Translations under genes and position numbers: made by a program
Part shown: one piece after another, positions 9,028-18,300 of the stretch
Numbering within the stretch: position 1 is the first letter of the stretch
Layout: each line of letters begins with the position of its first letter
Notes under the pieces: generated by a model
Database searches by the model: none
The model's input: only the letters and a program-made list of their open reading frames with translations
Told to the model about the DNA's origin: nothing
Source of the DNA: Bacteroidales bacterium
GTDB taxonomy: Bacteria > Bacteroidota > Bacteroidia > Bacteroidales > PWNQ01
Assembly: GCA_021738505.1 (NCBI GenBank)
Contig: JAIPBW010000018.1
Span: 1-49,222, forward strand
DNA length: 49,222 nucleotides
Reading direction: 5' to 3'

Positions 9028-10255
9028 AGCGTAAAGATTCAATGGGTTCAAGCCGGGCTGCTTTAACAGCCGGATAAATTCCGGAAGCCAATCCTACGAT
9101 AACACATAAAACGACTCCTGAAATAATCCAAAGCCATGGAATAATAAAATTACTTTTAAATAATATTGAAGTGATATTTCCCAGACCAATTCCAAGGACG
9201 ATCCCTAATAATCCGCCCAACTGGCTAATGGTAACAGCCTCAATCAAAAACTGGTCGCGGATATTTTTTTTGGAAGCTCCCATCGCTTTTCGAATGCCGA
9301 TTTCCCGTGTGCGTTCAGTAACGGAAACAATCATAATATTCATTAAGCCAACGGCAGCCCCGATAAGGGTGATTAATCCGATTAAGGTAGCGGCAAGAGT
9401 AACATATTTTATATTATCCTGAAAAGCTTTTATCAGGTTATCACTCTTTGCAATATCAAAACTATCTTTTTCGCCGGGGTTAACATTTCGGATATTACGG
9501 AATAAGCCCCTTGCTTCACTGATCACCAAACCCATCTGATCAGGTGTTTTTGCCTTTACATTGATATGATAATTCATTCCCGGTCGGGAAAAAACTTCAC
9601 GTAAAGTACTCAAAGGCAATAACACATTTCTGTCTCCGCTAAATCCAAAACCGGAACCTTTAGTTTCAAGAACGCCAATAACAGTAAACTGCCCTTCGTT
9701 TAAAGAAATTTTCTTTCCAACTGCATCCTGATCTTCGAATAACCGTTTCTTTATATCCTGACCTATAATAGCCACCCGGTTTGCTCGTTTAATCTCTGAA
9801 AGGGCAAAATTCCTTCCCTGATCAATTTCATACCCCTGACACAACAAATAGTTTTCATCGCCACCGATGACACTAATATTGGGATTCGTTTTTTTTCTGC
9901 GATATTTAACTGTTTGGGAAGAAACCCCACGTGCCGAAACGGAAGTAGCTGAAGGCATATCAAATCTTTGTTTGAATTCCATAGCCTCACGATAGGAAAT
10001 GTTGCGGTAGTATTCTCTGTCGCCACGTCCTCCAAAGTTAACTTGCATGCTGTGGTTGCGAATAGTAAAAGTATTGGCTCCCATCATAGCAAAATTATTA
10101 CTAATGGCATATTCAATGGAGTCAATAGCCGTTAATATCCCCACTAAAGCCATAATGCCAAAAGCAATGATCAAGATCGTCAGCACTGTGCGCAAAACAT
10201 GCGTCCGGACTGAGGTAAGGGCAATTTTGATATTTTCAAAAATCAGCGAATTCAT
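9020..10255 (-). CDS. FtsX/MacB-type ABC transporter permease
   Basis: Inner-membrane permease of 411 residues. The first transmembrane segment is at about 20–45 ([17 protein letters not shown]). A periplasmic MacB-type domain follows, with typical patches such as VSARGVSS and [11 protein letters not shown]. Three transmembrane segments make up the C-terminal FtsX domain, including the [20 protein letters not shown] signature. These permeases move lipids or peptides, or transmit force, with a separate ATPase; no ATPase gene is adjacent. The start is ATG 10255 ([13 protein letters not shown]) in place of the upstream TTG. It is the first gene of the seven-gene run that reaches 1470. Confidence 0.9.
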   Translation of the reverse strand: MNSLIFENIKIALTSVRTHVLRTVLTILIIAFGIMALVGILTAIDSIEYAISNNFAMMGANTFTIRNHSMQVNFGGRGDREYYRNISYREAMEFKQRFDMPSATSVSARGVSSQTVKYRRKKTNPNISVIGGDENYLLCQGYEIDQGRNFALSEIKRANRVAIIGQDIKKRLFEDQDAVGKKISLNEGQFTVIGVLETKGSGFGFSGDRNVLLPLSTLREVFSRPGMNYHINVKAKTPDQMGLVISEARGLFRNIRNVNPGEKDSFDIAKSDNLIKAFQDNIKYVTLAATLIGLITLIGAAVGLMNIMIVSVTERTREIGIRKAMGASKKNIRDQFLIEAVTISQLGGLLGIVLGIGLGNITSILFKSNFIIPWLWIISGVVLCVIVGLASGIYPAVKAARLEPIESLRYE

Positions 10256-10423
10256 GAAATATAAGACAGTTTTACGAAACAACGAAAATACGAATTTTAA
10301 TACACTTTTCCGGTGAAATTATTGTACAAAAAAACTTCCACTTATTACATATTGCTTAATACAACAAAAAGAACACATTAAAAAGCTCTTTTTATTCAAT
10401 AAATCTTTCATACAATTTTTGAT

Positions 10424-10457
10424 TTTGTTTTTATTTCCATTTGAATCATTAAATTTG
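10424..10457 (+). promoter_or_regulatory. Candidate promoter for rdgB
   Basis: TTTG at 10424–10427 and TAAATTTG at 10450–10457 are separated by 22 nt. This fits the Bacteroidota -33/-7 pattern. The implied transcript would have a leader of about 68 nt before the rdgB ATG. Confidence 0.45.
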
Positions 10458-10531
10458 CCCCGATTCAAATTACAGATTTGATAAATAAGGCTGAATATGA
10501 GTTTGCTATTTAGTGTCTAAACCCAACAACC

Positions 10532-11143
10532 ATGAAAAAAGAAATTATATTTGCCACGCATAACGATCACAAGGTAAGGGAATTAAAAGAGATCATCAAC
10601 AACACTTGTGAGAAATGCAATATAGAAATACTCACGTTGAAAGATATCCAGTTTGATGTAAAAATTCCGGAAACAAAAAATACGTTGGAAGGCAATGCCA
10701 TAGAAAAAGCCCGTTTCATCAAAAATCACACGGGATATGATTGTTTTGCAGATGACACCGGCCTGGAGATAGAAGCGCTGAACGGCGAGCCCGGTGTATA
10801 CTCTGCACGCTATGCAGGCGAACAAGCTTCTTTTGAAGACAATGTACGTAAAGTATTAAAAAAACTTAACGGGGCGAAAAACAGAAATGCCCGCTTCAGA
10901 ACGGTAATTGCGCATTCCGTTGAAAGTAAAGATTACTTATTTGAAGGTGAAATAGAAGGTGTTATCCTTGAGACTCCGCGAGGAGACGGAGGATTTGGAT
11001 ATGATCCGATCTTCAGACCAAAAAAACACAGAAAATCTTTTGCCGAGATGCCTGACAAACAAAAAAATAAAATCAGTCATCGCTATCATGCCACAAAGCA
11101 GTTTGCCCTGTGGTTAAATGAGCAAGCAGAAAAATCAAAATAA
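10532..11143 (+). CDS. rdgB: XTP/dITP diphosphatase (RdgB/HAM1 family)
   Basis: House-cleaning nucleotidase of 203 residues that hydrolyses dITP, dXTP and XTP to the monophosphates and keeps deaminated purines out of DNA. The family signature opens the protein (FATHNDHKVRELKEI), followed by FADDTGLEIEALNGEPGVYSARYAG, with the catalytic acidic residues, and GFGYDPIF near residue 150. The length is normal for the family. It is a single gene with its own candidate promoter, and it converges on ddl with only 19 nt between the stops. Confidence 0.95.
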   Translation: MKKEIIFATHNDHKVRELKEIINNTCEKCNIEILTLKDIQFDVKIPETKNTLEGNAIEKARFIKNHTGYDCFADDTGLEIEALNGEPGVYSARYAGEQASFEDNVRKVLKKLNGAKNRNARFRTVIAHSVESKDYLFEGEIEGVILETPRGDGGFGYDPIFRPKKHRKSFAEMPDKQKNKISHRYHATKQFALWLNEQAEKSK

Positions 11144-11162
11144 GCTTTTATTCCCTGATGGC

Positions 11163-12155
11163 TTAGTCAGTCTTTTTTTCATTCAGTGCATTTTCAATAG
11201 CCAAACTAAATATATCGCTTTCCTTTAATCCGGCAGCACGAATTTGCTGGGGCACGATACTTGCTTCAGACATGCCCGGTACTGTATTGAGTTCCAAAAA
11301 GTAGTATTCATCGTTTTTCAGGATAAAATCTACACGAACAATTCCTTTGCAAAACAATTTATTATAAACAAAATTCGATAGTCTTTTCACTTCCAGCGCA
11401 GTATCTTCTTCTATCCTGGCCGGTGTAATTTCATCCGCCATTCCTTTGGTATACTTGGCTTCATAATCAAAAAACTCATTTTTAGATACAATTTCCGTAA
11501 GAGGGAAAATAAGCGTATCATTTCCTTTTCTGATCAAGCCGCAAGTAACCTCCGTCCCGTCAATAAATTCTTCGGCAAGCACCTGGTTATCGACTTCAAA
11601 GGCTTTTTCAATCGCTTGCTGAAGGTCTTCTTTTTTGTTTACTCTTGTTGTCCCTAAACTGGAGCCCCCTTCATTAGGTTTTACAAAACAAGGTAACCCG
11701 ACATCTTCAGCTATTTTATCAATATCATACTTTTCGTTTCTTAAAAGCAGCCGTGAAAAAGGCGTCATAAGCCCCAACATTTTTATTTGCTGATTGGTAT
11801 AAAATTTATTGAATGTTAAGGAAGACGTAAATAAGTCACAATTTGTATAAGGTATGTCAAGCAAGTCGAAATAGCCTTGCAGTTTGCCATTTTCCCCCGG
11901 TGTTCCGTGGATCATCATAAAAACTGCATCGAAACAAATCTTTTGACCATTTAATTCCAGAGAAAAATCATTTTTGTCTATGGGAAATTTCTGATTTTGC
12001 TCATCTTCGAAATACCAATCCTGAGCAAACATCTTAATCAAGTAAACATTATATAATGATTGGTTAAGCGATTTTCCCACCATAGATGCACTACGGAGGG
12101 ACACTTCAAACTCTCCGGAATCACCACCGGCTAAAAGAGCAATATTTTTTTTCAT
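11163..12155 (-). CDS. ddl: D-alanine–D-alanine ligase
   Basis: Cytoplasmic ATP-grasp enzyme of 330 residues that makes D-Ala-D-Ala for peptidoglycan precursors. Visible features are the N-terminal LLAGGDSGEFEVSLRSA, the ATP-grasp NEGGSSLGTTRV loop, EEFIDGTEVTCG, the metal-binding segment FLELNTVPGMSE, and the C-terminal ASIVPQQ. The start is ATG 12155, where the conserved KKNIALLAGG begins; the frame reaches upstream to a GTG without family similarity. It is divergent from the PASTA protein gene, an arrangement that fits shared cell-wall work. Confidence 0.95.
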   Translation of the reverse strand: MKKNIALLAGGDSGEFEVSLRSASMVGKSLNQSLYNVYLIKMFAQDWYFEDEQNQKFPIDKNDFSLELNGQKICFDAVFMMIHGTPGENGKLQGYFDLLDIPYTNCDLFTSSLTFNKFYTNQQIKMLGLMTPFSRLLLRNEKYDIDKIAEDVGLPCFVKPNEGGSSLGTTRVNKKEDLQQAIEKAFEVDNQVLAEEFIDGTEVTCGLIRKGNDTLIFPLTEIVSKNEFFDYEAKYTKGMADEITPARIEEDTALEVKRLSNFVYNKLFCKGIVRVDFILKNDEYYFLELNTVPGMSEASIVPQQIRAAGLKESDIFSLAIENALNEKKTD

Positions 12156-12174
12156 AAACCCAGATTTTATAGAA

Positions 12175-12182
12175 CAAATATA
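12175..12182 (-). promoter_or_regulatory. Candidate -7 box for ddl
   Basis: On the minus strand the sequence reads TATATTTG, a perfect TAnnTTTG box, about 20 nt before the ddl ATG. No TTTG lies at the usual -33 distance, so the call is tentative. Confidence 0.35.
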
Positions 12183-12257
12183 CATTAATAACACCCCTAT
12201 ACAGAAAAACCTTTAGGGAGATTTGAACAATCTAACGTTAAATACATCATTAATTTT

Positions 12258-12265
12258 TATCTTTG
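12258..12265 (+). promoter_or_regulatory. Candidate -7 box for the PASTA–T9SS–RluD operon
   Basis: TATCTTTG matches TAnnTTTG, about 73 nt before the PASTA gene's ATG. No TTTG is found at the expected -33 spacing; the nearest one upstream is 32 nt away. Confidence 0.35.
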
Positions 12266-12338
12266 CTTCATTGATAAACAATATTTCAGTGTAGCTGTGG
12301 TTTTAACAACAGTGTTTTCCTGAACAATTCCTAAACGA

Positions 12339-13190
12339 ATGAAGATAATAGATTTTTTTAAAAGCAAGCGAGTTTGGATAAACTTGATCGCCATGGCACT
12401 AGTTACTGTTGTGCTGGTTTTGGGAACAATGCAGTACCTCAAAACATACACAAGGCATGGCAAAACAATAGAAACCCCTGACTTCCGGGGGCTTCAAATG
12501 AGCGAACTGGATCAGTATACTTCCGGCGATTACTTTGAATTTAAGGTTATTGACTCCGTTTACGATTCCAATGAAGAAAAAGGCAGCATCATCGATCAAG
12601 ATCCCAAGCCCAAATCGCATGTAAAAAAAGGGCGGAAAGTCTATCTTTCTATTGTCGCTTATCATCCCAAAAAGATCAAAATGCCTGAATTGACATCTCT
12701 CTCAATAAGAGGAGCCAAAAAAACGCTTGAAAATTACGGCTTGCAAATTGCATCTCTGGAATATGATCCCAGTCAATATAAGAATGCCGTCTTGCGACAG
12801 GAATATCTGGGTAAAGAAATTAAACCGGGTGAAAAAATAAAAAAAGGAGCAGCAATTACTCTTGTTTTAGGACGAGGCAGGAAATCCGAAAAAATTAACG
12901 TTCCTTTTCTTATTGGCCTAAAAAAATCTGAAGCTATTGACAGGATCTATTCCAGTTCACTTAACGTAGGAAAAGAAACCTATTATAATCCTGCAGATAC
13001 AGCAAATGTCCGGGTTTATAAACAATATCCCAAACCTTTTAAAAACAAAAAAGTGAAAATGGGAGCACCTATTGACCTGGTTTATCGCAACAACAGAAAG
13101 TTTGATTTTCAGTCTTATATAAATGAATACAAACAGGATAGTTTGAGTAATCGTCCAAAGGACACGACAACAACAGAGAAAATAGAATAA
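12339..13190 (+). CDS. Membrane-anchored PASTA-domain protein
   Basis: Protein of 283 residues. A short cytoplasmic start is followed by one transmembrane helix (about 14–35) and three PASTA domains in the periplasm (about 44–110, 112–180 and 185–255). Repeated signs are a VP or MP entry, as in KIKMPELTSLSIRGAKKTL, and ends such as VKKGRKVYLSIV and IKKGAAITLVLG. PASTA domains bind peptidoglycan stem peptides or muropeptides in other bacteria. There is no kinase or transpeptidase domain, so this is a stand-alone PASTA protein. It lies opposite ddl and 3 nt before the T9SS gene. Confidence 0.85.
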   Translation: MKIIDFFKSKRVWINLIAMALVTVVLVLGTMQYLKTYTRHGKTIETPDFRGLQMSELDQYTSGDYFEFKVIDSVYDSNEEKGSIIDQDPKPKSHVKKGRKVYLSIVAYHPKKIKMPELTSLSIRGAKKTLENYGLQIASLEYDPSQYKNAVLRQEYLGKEIKPGEKIKKGAAITLVLGRGRKSEKINVPFLIGLKKSEAIDRIYSSSLNVGKETYYNPADTANVRVYKQYPKPFKNKKVKMGAPIDLVYRNNRKFDFQSYINEYKQDSLSNRPKDTTTTEKIE

Positions 13191-13193
13191 ACT

Positions 13194-15086
13194 ATGCAAC
13201 GCTATATTTTAATCCTTTTCATAACACTTGCGAGTACAATAACAGTCAAAGCTCAGGAAGTACTTACCGGGTTATCAGAAAATGCAGCTGTTAAAAAGGA
13301 GACCCCAAAGAAGACTTTTTATAAAGGTCAACATCAGTTAGAGCTGCCTTTTCTGGATGATTTTTCCAATAAGGGAGTTTTCCCCAATGACAGTCTTTGG
13401 CAGGATCATTATGTGTTTATCAACAATTCATATGTTTACAAACCTTTTAATATTGGTGTGGCTACTTTTGATGCGCTTAACGATACAGGAGCCATACATC
13501 AGGCTGCAGCCTCCAGTATGTTTCCGGCCGACACGCTTACTTCGCATAAAATAAGACTTGACTCCATTACCAGCCAGAATAAAGAATTGACCCCTGCTGA
13601 TTCCCTTTACCTTAGCTTTTACATTCAACCGCAAGGCATTGGAAACAGTCCTGAGCCGGAAGACTCTTTAACATTAAAGTTTTATGCCCCGCAGCAACAA
13701 AGCTGGATACACGCCTGGAGTATGGCTGGAACCGATCTGCAGACCTTTTATGATTCCAATCAGGTTTATAATAAACGAATAATGATACCAATTACGGATA
13801 GTATCTTTTTTCATGAAGGATTTCAAATGCAATTCGTGAACTATGTAAGTCTGTCAAATAACAACATCCCCAGTTGGGTCGGAAATGTAGACATCTGGAA
13901 CCTGGATTATGTACACCTCGACATGCAGCGCACATACAACGATACATCACTGATCGACTGGACCCTGACAAGCCATGCGCATAGTTTACTTGAGCATTTT
14001 GAACAAATGCCCTGGGAACAATACAAGGTTAATCCGGCCAAAGAAATGAAAGATACCTTTCGTATTAACTACAGAAGCAATCGAGGGCATCGCAAAGATG
14101 TGGACATGACCTTTAAAATTGAAGACTTATCAGGACAATCGTCTACTTACAATACTTTCCCCTCTCCAATTACAAATCAAAAAATGCCTTCCTTCAGTAC
14201 ATTTGAATTCACTCATTTTCTGGACTACAATTATCCGCCTAATAACCAAACATACAATGATTTTGAACTTTTGTTTCACATCCACGTTCCCGATGATCCA
14301 TACAATTTCAATGACACTTCCCGGTTTTATCAACGATTTTACAATTATTACGCATACGATGACGGAACCGCAGAAGCAGGTTATGGTTTGTCGAGCAGTA
14401 GTGCTCAGTTAGCCTATCAGTTCCCTCTTAATAAACCGGATTCCTTACAGTCCATCCAAATGCATTTTAATCGTGTAAAAAACAATGCCAACGTAAAGGC
14501 GTTTACCCTCACTGTTTGGGAGCATAACAATGGCGAACCGGGAAATATCATTTATGAAGAAACCGGGAAATTTCCGCAGTTTCCTGGCGGAAAGAACCGC
14601 TATCACACGTATGTACTTGAAGAAGCTCAATTCGTCAGTGATACATTTTATATGGGCTGGCAACAAACAACAGCTGATAACCTGAATGTAGGTTTTGACA
14701 AAAACCGAAATGCGCGCCCACACATTTTTTATAATACTCTAGGAAGCTGGAATAATACGATTTATGAGGGTGCACTGATGATTAGACCGGTACTTGGGAA
14801 TAGCGATTATGCACATGTAGACGTTCCGGAACACAAACAGAAACGCAAAGAAATAACTGTTTATCCCAATCCGGCAAATTCACAGGAATCGATTCGTCTG
14901 AATACGGATATCCCCGGCCATCAACTTATATGTAAGCTGTACAGCATTGAGGGACGTCTGATCAAACAATACAACAACAGCAAAAGCCTGAACTTACCCC
15001 GACTGCAGCAAGGCATATATATTCTGGACATCCGAAACAAAACAACCGGCCAACAGATGGTGAAAAAAATTATGATCAACCCGTAA
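13194..15086 (+). CDS. T9SS type A sorting-domain protein
   Basis: Exported protein of 630 residues. The signal peptide is about 1–20 (ending TVKAQ). The large middle region is all-beta in look and contains FYNYYAYDDGTAEAGYGL, a segment I recognise from many Bacteroidota T9SS cargo proteins, followed by a probable jelly-roll part (LTVWEHNNGEPG). The sorting tail is at about 552–630: KEITVYPNPAN, then GIYILDIRN, then a VKKIMINP strand. Its start lies 3 nt after the PASTA gene and its stop 2 nt before the pseudouridine synthase gene, so the three are one operon. No enzymatic motif was seen. Confidence 0.8.
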   Translation: MQRYILILFITLASTITVKAQEVLTGLSENAAVKKETPKKTFYKGQHQLELPFLDDFSNKGVFPNDSLWQDHYVFINNSYVYKPFNIGVATFDALNDTGAIHQAAASSMFPADTLTSHKIRLDSITSQNKELTPADSLYLSFYIQPQGIGNSPEPEDSLTLKFYAPQQQSWIHAWSMAGTDLQTFYDSNQVYNKRIMIPITDSIFFHEGFQMQFVNYVSLSNNNIPSWVGNVDIWNLDYVHLDMQRTYNDTSLIDWTLTSHAHSLLEHFEQMPWEQYKVNPAKEMKDTFRINYRSNRGHRKDVDMTFKIEDLSGQSSTYNTFPSPITNQKMPSFSTFEFTHFLDYNYPPNNQTYNDFELLFHIHVPDDPYNFNDTSRFYQRFYNYYAYDDGTAEAGYGLSSSSAQLAYQFPLNKPDSLQSIQMHFNRVKNNANVKAFTLTVWEHNNGEPGNIIYEETGKFPQFPGGKNRYHTYVLEEAQFVSDTFYMGWQQTTADNLNVGFDKNRNARPHIFYNTLGSWNNTIYEGALMIRPVLGNSDYAHVDVPEHKQKRKEITVYPNPANSQESIRLNTDIPGHQLICKLYSIEGRLIKQYNNSKSLNLPRLQQGIYILDIRNKTTGQQMVKKIMINP

Positions 15087-15088
15087 TA

Positions 15089-16138
15089 ATGACAGAACAA
15101 CAAAACGAAAATATTGACAACGACCAGGAGTTATTTGAACACTACGAAATAACCGTTGATAAAGGGCAAAGCCTTATCCGTATTGACAAATTCTTAATGG
15201 ATCGTATTGAGAATTCCTCCCGCTCAAAAATACAGGACGCTGCAAAAGATGGAAACATCTGGGTTAATAATAAACCGGTAAAGGCTAATTATAAAATTAA
15301 GCCGGATGACCATATCCGCATTATGATGCCCTATCCTCAGCGGGAAATTGAAGTTATTGCTGAAGACATTCAATTGGATATTGTCTACGAAGATAAAGAT
15401 GTCATTATAATAAACAAACCGGCGAACATGGTAGTTCACCCGGCTTATGGAAATTACAAAGGCACATTGCTCAATGCCATGAAGTATCATCTGGAACAAA
15501 ATGATCCCGGAAGTGCCCCTCTTATGGTTCATCGTATTGATAAAAATACATCGGGATTATTATTAATGGCAAAACATGAACAAGCTCAAACCCATTTATC
15601 AAGACAGTTTTACAATCACACCATCAATCGCCGCTATTTGGGTTTGGTTTGGGGAGATTTAGATAATAATGAAGGCACGATAGAAGGCAACTTAGGACGT
15701 AGTCCGGCGAACCGAAAAGTAATGACAGTATTCCCAAAAGGCAATACTGGTAAACACGCAGTTACACATTATAAAGTATTGGAACGCTTCGGTTATGTCA
15801 CAGCAGTGGAATGTCAACTTGAAACAGGTCGTACGCATCAAATCAGGGCCCACATGAAATATTTGGGGCATCCGTTATTTAATGACGAGACCTATGGAGG
15901 TAATCGTATCCGCAAGGGAACGACTTTTTCAAAATACAAACAATTTATTGAAAACGCATTTAAGCTTTGTCCACGGCAAGCATTACATGCCAAAACGCTG
16001 GGATTTGAGCATCCGGTTAGCGGAAAATGGATGGAGTTTACTTCTGATCTGCCGGAAGACATTAACAAGGTAATGGAGAAATGGAGAAGTTATGCTCATG
16101 CCAGTATTCAAAGCAAGCAAAACCCACAAAATTTTTAG
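15089..16138 (+). CDS. rluD: RluA-family 23S rRNA pseudouridine synthase, RluD-like
   Basis: Protein of 349 residues. An N-terminal S4 RNA-binding domain (about 30–85, IRIDKFLMDRI to VKANYKIKPDD) is followed by the RluA catalytic domain with HRIDKNTSGLLLMAK, whose Asp is the catalytic residue. Later motifs are GRTHQIRAHMKYLGHPL and the C-terminal ALHAKTLGFEHP. The S4 plus RluA layout is that of RluD or RluC, which modify uridines in the 23S rRNA; RluD is the better guess on overall form. It is the last gene of the PASTA–T9SS–RluD operon, and the methyltransferase follows almost at once. Confidence 0.88.
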   Translation: MTEQQNENIDNDQELFEHYEITVDKGQSLIRIDKFLMDRIENSSRSKIQDAAKDGNIWVNNKPVKANYKIKPDDHIRIMMPYPQREIEVIAEDIQLDIVYEDKDVIIINKPANMVVHPAYGNYKGTLLNAMKYHLEQNDPGSAPLMVHRIDKNTSGLLLMAKHEQAQTHLSRQFYNHTINRRYLGLVWGDLDNNEGTIEGNLGRSPANRKVMTVFPKGNTGKHAVTHYKVLERFGYVTAVECQLETGRTHQIRAHMKYLGHPLFNDETYGGNRIRKGTTFSKYKQFIENAFKLCPRQALHAKTLGFEHPVSGKWMEFTSDLPEDINKVMEKWRSYAHASIQSKQNPQNF

Positions 16139-16140
16139 TC

Positions 16141-16800
16141 ATGAAGTTTGATTTTAATAAAGTAGCTCAAAATTATGATGACTATTATCATAGTGAATTT
16201 GGTAAAAAGATTGATGATGTTGAAAAAAGATTGGTAAAAAAGTATCTAAATAAAATCCCGGATAAAGAAGCTTTGGAAATAGGTTGCGGAACAGGACACT
16301 GGTCTATGTTCTTTAGCGACAACGGTTTTCAGATAACAGGGATTGACCTGGCTTTGGATATGCTTGCAAAGGCAATTGACAAAGACATTCCCGGAGCCGT
16401 TTTTATGGAAATGGACGCCGAAAACTTAATGTTCCCCAGTGAATCCATAAAAAATATTTTTTCAATTGCTACTGCAGAGTTTACAAATGATCAGCAGCAA
16501 TTTTTTGATGAAGCATTTCGCGTTCTCAAACGAGGCGGTTATCTTCTTGTTGGTGGATTAAATGCTAATTCCACGCTGGGAAAAACCAAAGAGCAAGATG
16601 AGGTTTTTAAAGATGCAACTTTCTTTACTCCGGAATCGCTTTATCGTTTTCTCACCCGCTTTGGCCATGCTGAAATCGAGGGCTGCGCATTAATTGACCA
16701 AACCGGGACTATCCTTGATCATCCGGATAATCATAACATTCCACAACAAAAATTAAACAAAGAAGGTGCCTTTTTGGTTGGTTTTGTAAAGAAATTATAA
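16141..16800 (+). CDS. Class I SAM-dependent methyltransferase
   Basis: Protein of 219 residues. Motif I is ALEIGCGTGHWSMFF (about 43–57), motif II has GIDLALDMLAKA, and the VLKRGGYLLVGG strand comes near 137, so it is a Methyltransf_11/UbiE-type enzyme. The substrate cannot be told. The start is ATG 16141, just after the stop of rluD; the reading frame extends upstream inside rluD, but the family N-terminus (FDFNKVAQNYDDYY) begins here. It may be part of the same transcript. The 269 nt that follow hold no gene but include a perfect hairpin at 17008–17025. Confidence 0.85.
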   Translation: MKFDFNKVAQNYDDYYHSEFGKKIDDVEKRLVKKYLNKIPDKEALEIGCGTGHWSMFFSDNGFQITGIDLALDMLAKAIDKDIPGAVFMEMDAENLMFPSESIKNIFSIATAEFTNDQQQFFDEAFRVLKRGGYLLVGGLNANSTLGKTKEQDEVFKDATFFTPESLYRFLTRFGHAEIEGCALIDQTGTILDHPDNHNIPQQKLNKEGAFLVGFVKKL

Positions 16801-17007
16801 TTCGCAGACAGCATATTATTTTACGGAAGTGGGATAAGCTGCCCTGAACCAGAACAGGCCAGAAGCAGTTTAAAACATTATTTGCCATACTTCTTATTTT
16901 ATAAAAGTAAGGCTTCATCTGTATTCCTTTTAAGTCTCTTAAGGCATACGAAGCAAAAAAACAAAAAAGTGGAATGAGCGTTATGGCAAATTGTAAGTCA
17001 ATATGTC

Positions 17008-17025
17008 TTCTGACGAGCGTCAGAA
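17008..17025 (+). promoter_or_regulatory. Perfect short hairpin upstream of the thiamine-binding-type gene
   Basis: TTCTGAC, loop GAGC, then GTCAGAA: a seven-pair stem ending 44 nt before the next ATG. No T-run follows, so it is not a classic terminator. It could protect the mRNA or be a regulatory leader element; its function is unknown. Confidence 0.35.
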
Positions 17026-17069
17026 AGTAAATGGAATAAAAATTTGCTAATCTCAAAATCGCATTGAAA

Positions 17070-17327
17070 ATGACACAAATCACCGCAGACATTAGCTTTT
17101 ATCCTCTTGAAGACAGCTATCTGGATACCATCAATCAGTTTCTGGAATCTTTACACAAAAATGAAGATTTTAAGATTGAAACATCAGATGTTAATACGAT
17201 CATCACGGGCGAGTATTCTGCTGTTATGACTCTTATTGAAAAAGAATTAAAACCTTTTTTAGAAAGCGGTGACGCCGTATTTGTCGTAAAGTATTCTAAT
17301 GCCTGCGGAAAAACGAAGTCTCTATAG
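17070..17327 (+). CDS. Small thiamine-binding/YkoF-like (MTH1187 family) protein
   Basis: Protein of 85 residues: MTQITADISFYPL, then a helix, then NTIITGEYSAVMTLIEKEL and a final AVFVVKYSNAC strand. Alternating strands and helices of this size and the ADISFYPL start resemble the MTH1187/YkoF superfamily, which binds thiamine or hydroxymethylpyrimidine in known members. ATG 17070 is preferred over an in-frame TTG two codons earlier. It appears to be a lone gene. No TPP riboswitch motif was found upstream. The binding role is inferred from fold likeness only. Confidence 0.6.
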   Translation: MTQITADISFYPLEDSYLDTINQFLESLHKNEDFKIETSDVNTIITGEYSAVMTLIEKELKPFLESGDAVFVVKYSNACGKTKSL

Positions 17328-17432
17328 AAAATTACACCATTTCCAATATGCAATCTCAACTTTAGCGAATATCATGATGTGTACGAAACCCTTTTATACA
17401 TTCTCCGTTCAAAAACATAAAAACCTAATAAC

Positions 17433-18245
17433 ATGAACGCTAAAACCATTCTCATTACGGGCTCCACTGATGGCATTGGCCTGGAAACAGCAAAAAATTT
17501 GACAGCAAAGGGCCATAAGGTCATTTTGCACGGCAGAAAAGAAAAGCGACTTAACGAAGCTAAATCTTATATTTACAAAAACACAAAGCTTGATGTTATT
17601 GATACGGTTCAGGCTGATTTTGCTAAGATTGATGAAGTTAAGCAAATGGCCTCGTATATGAACAACACATATTCCTCATTAGATTTACTTATTAACAATG
17701 CCGGAGTATTCAGGAAATTCATAGAATATACAGATGATGGATTAGAAAAAACATTTGGCATTAACCATATTGCTCATTTTTTGTTAACCCAAGAACTCTT
17801 ACCTCTATTAATACAATCGGAGCAGGGACGAATTGTTGTTGTCAGTTCCATGATCCATGCAAATGATATTGATTTTTCTAATCTTCAGGGAGAGAAATTT
17901 TATGACGGAAATGAAGCCTATTCCCGCTCTAAGCTTGCTAACCTGCTGTTTTGCAAAGCCCTTTCGCGCAGATTAGAAGAAACCAAAGTAACAGTAAATG
18001 CATTGCATCCGGGCGTTATCAATACGAAGCTGTTAAAAGCAAGCTTTGGTCCCTTCGGGAATGCTTTATCGGAAGGAGCAGAAAATTTGATTTTTGCCGC
18101 CCTTGATCCTTCTCTTTCTGGTGTCTCCGGCAAATACCTAAAAGACTCCCGCATCACAGAACCGGCAAAAATAGCTACAGATCAGGATATCCAGGAAAAA
18201 CTTTGGGACATCTCCGAAAAGATACTGGAAAAACATTCGAAGTAA
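17433..18245 (+). CDS. Short-chain dehydrogenase/reductase
   Basis: Protein of 270 residues with the classical SDR fingerprint: the cofactor loop TGSTDGIG at 10–17, an HGRKEKR segment that favours NADP, INNAGVF near 90, the catalytic Ser in VVVSSMIH, and YSRSKLAN (YxxxK) near 165. The later HPGVINTKLL segment is that of the retinol dehydrogenase/WWOX-like branch. The substrate is unknown. It is followed by a convergent gene with a gap of 55 nt. Confidence 0.9.
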   Translation: MNAKTILITGSTDGIGLETAKNLTAKGHKVILHGRKEKRLNEAKSYIYKNTKLDVIDTVQADFAKIDEVKQMASYMNNTYSSLDLLINNAGVFRKFIEYTDDGLEKTFGINHIAHFLLTQELLPLLIQSEQGRIVVVSSMIHANDIDFSNLQGEKFYDGNEAYSRSKLANLLFCKALSRRLEETKVTVNALHPGVINTKLLKASFGPFGNALSEGAENLIFAALDPSLSGVSGKYLKDSRITEPAKIATDQDIQEKLWDISEKILEKHSK

Positions 18246-18300
18246 TTAAATTTTATTCCGAAACTCTCACTAAGAGCCAGTAAAAATCTACTTATTGCTA

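Noticed and set aside
16801-17069. TPP riboswitch upstream of the thiamine-binding-type gene
   Set aside because: The CUGAGA and ACCUGAUC-type core sequences are absent; only a simple hairpin is present.
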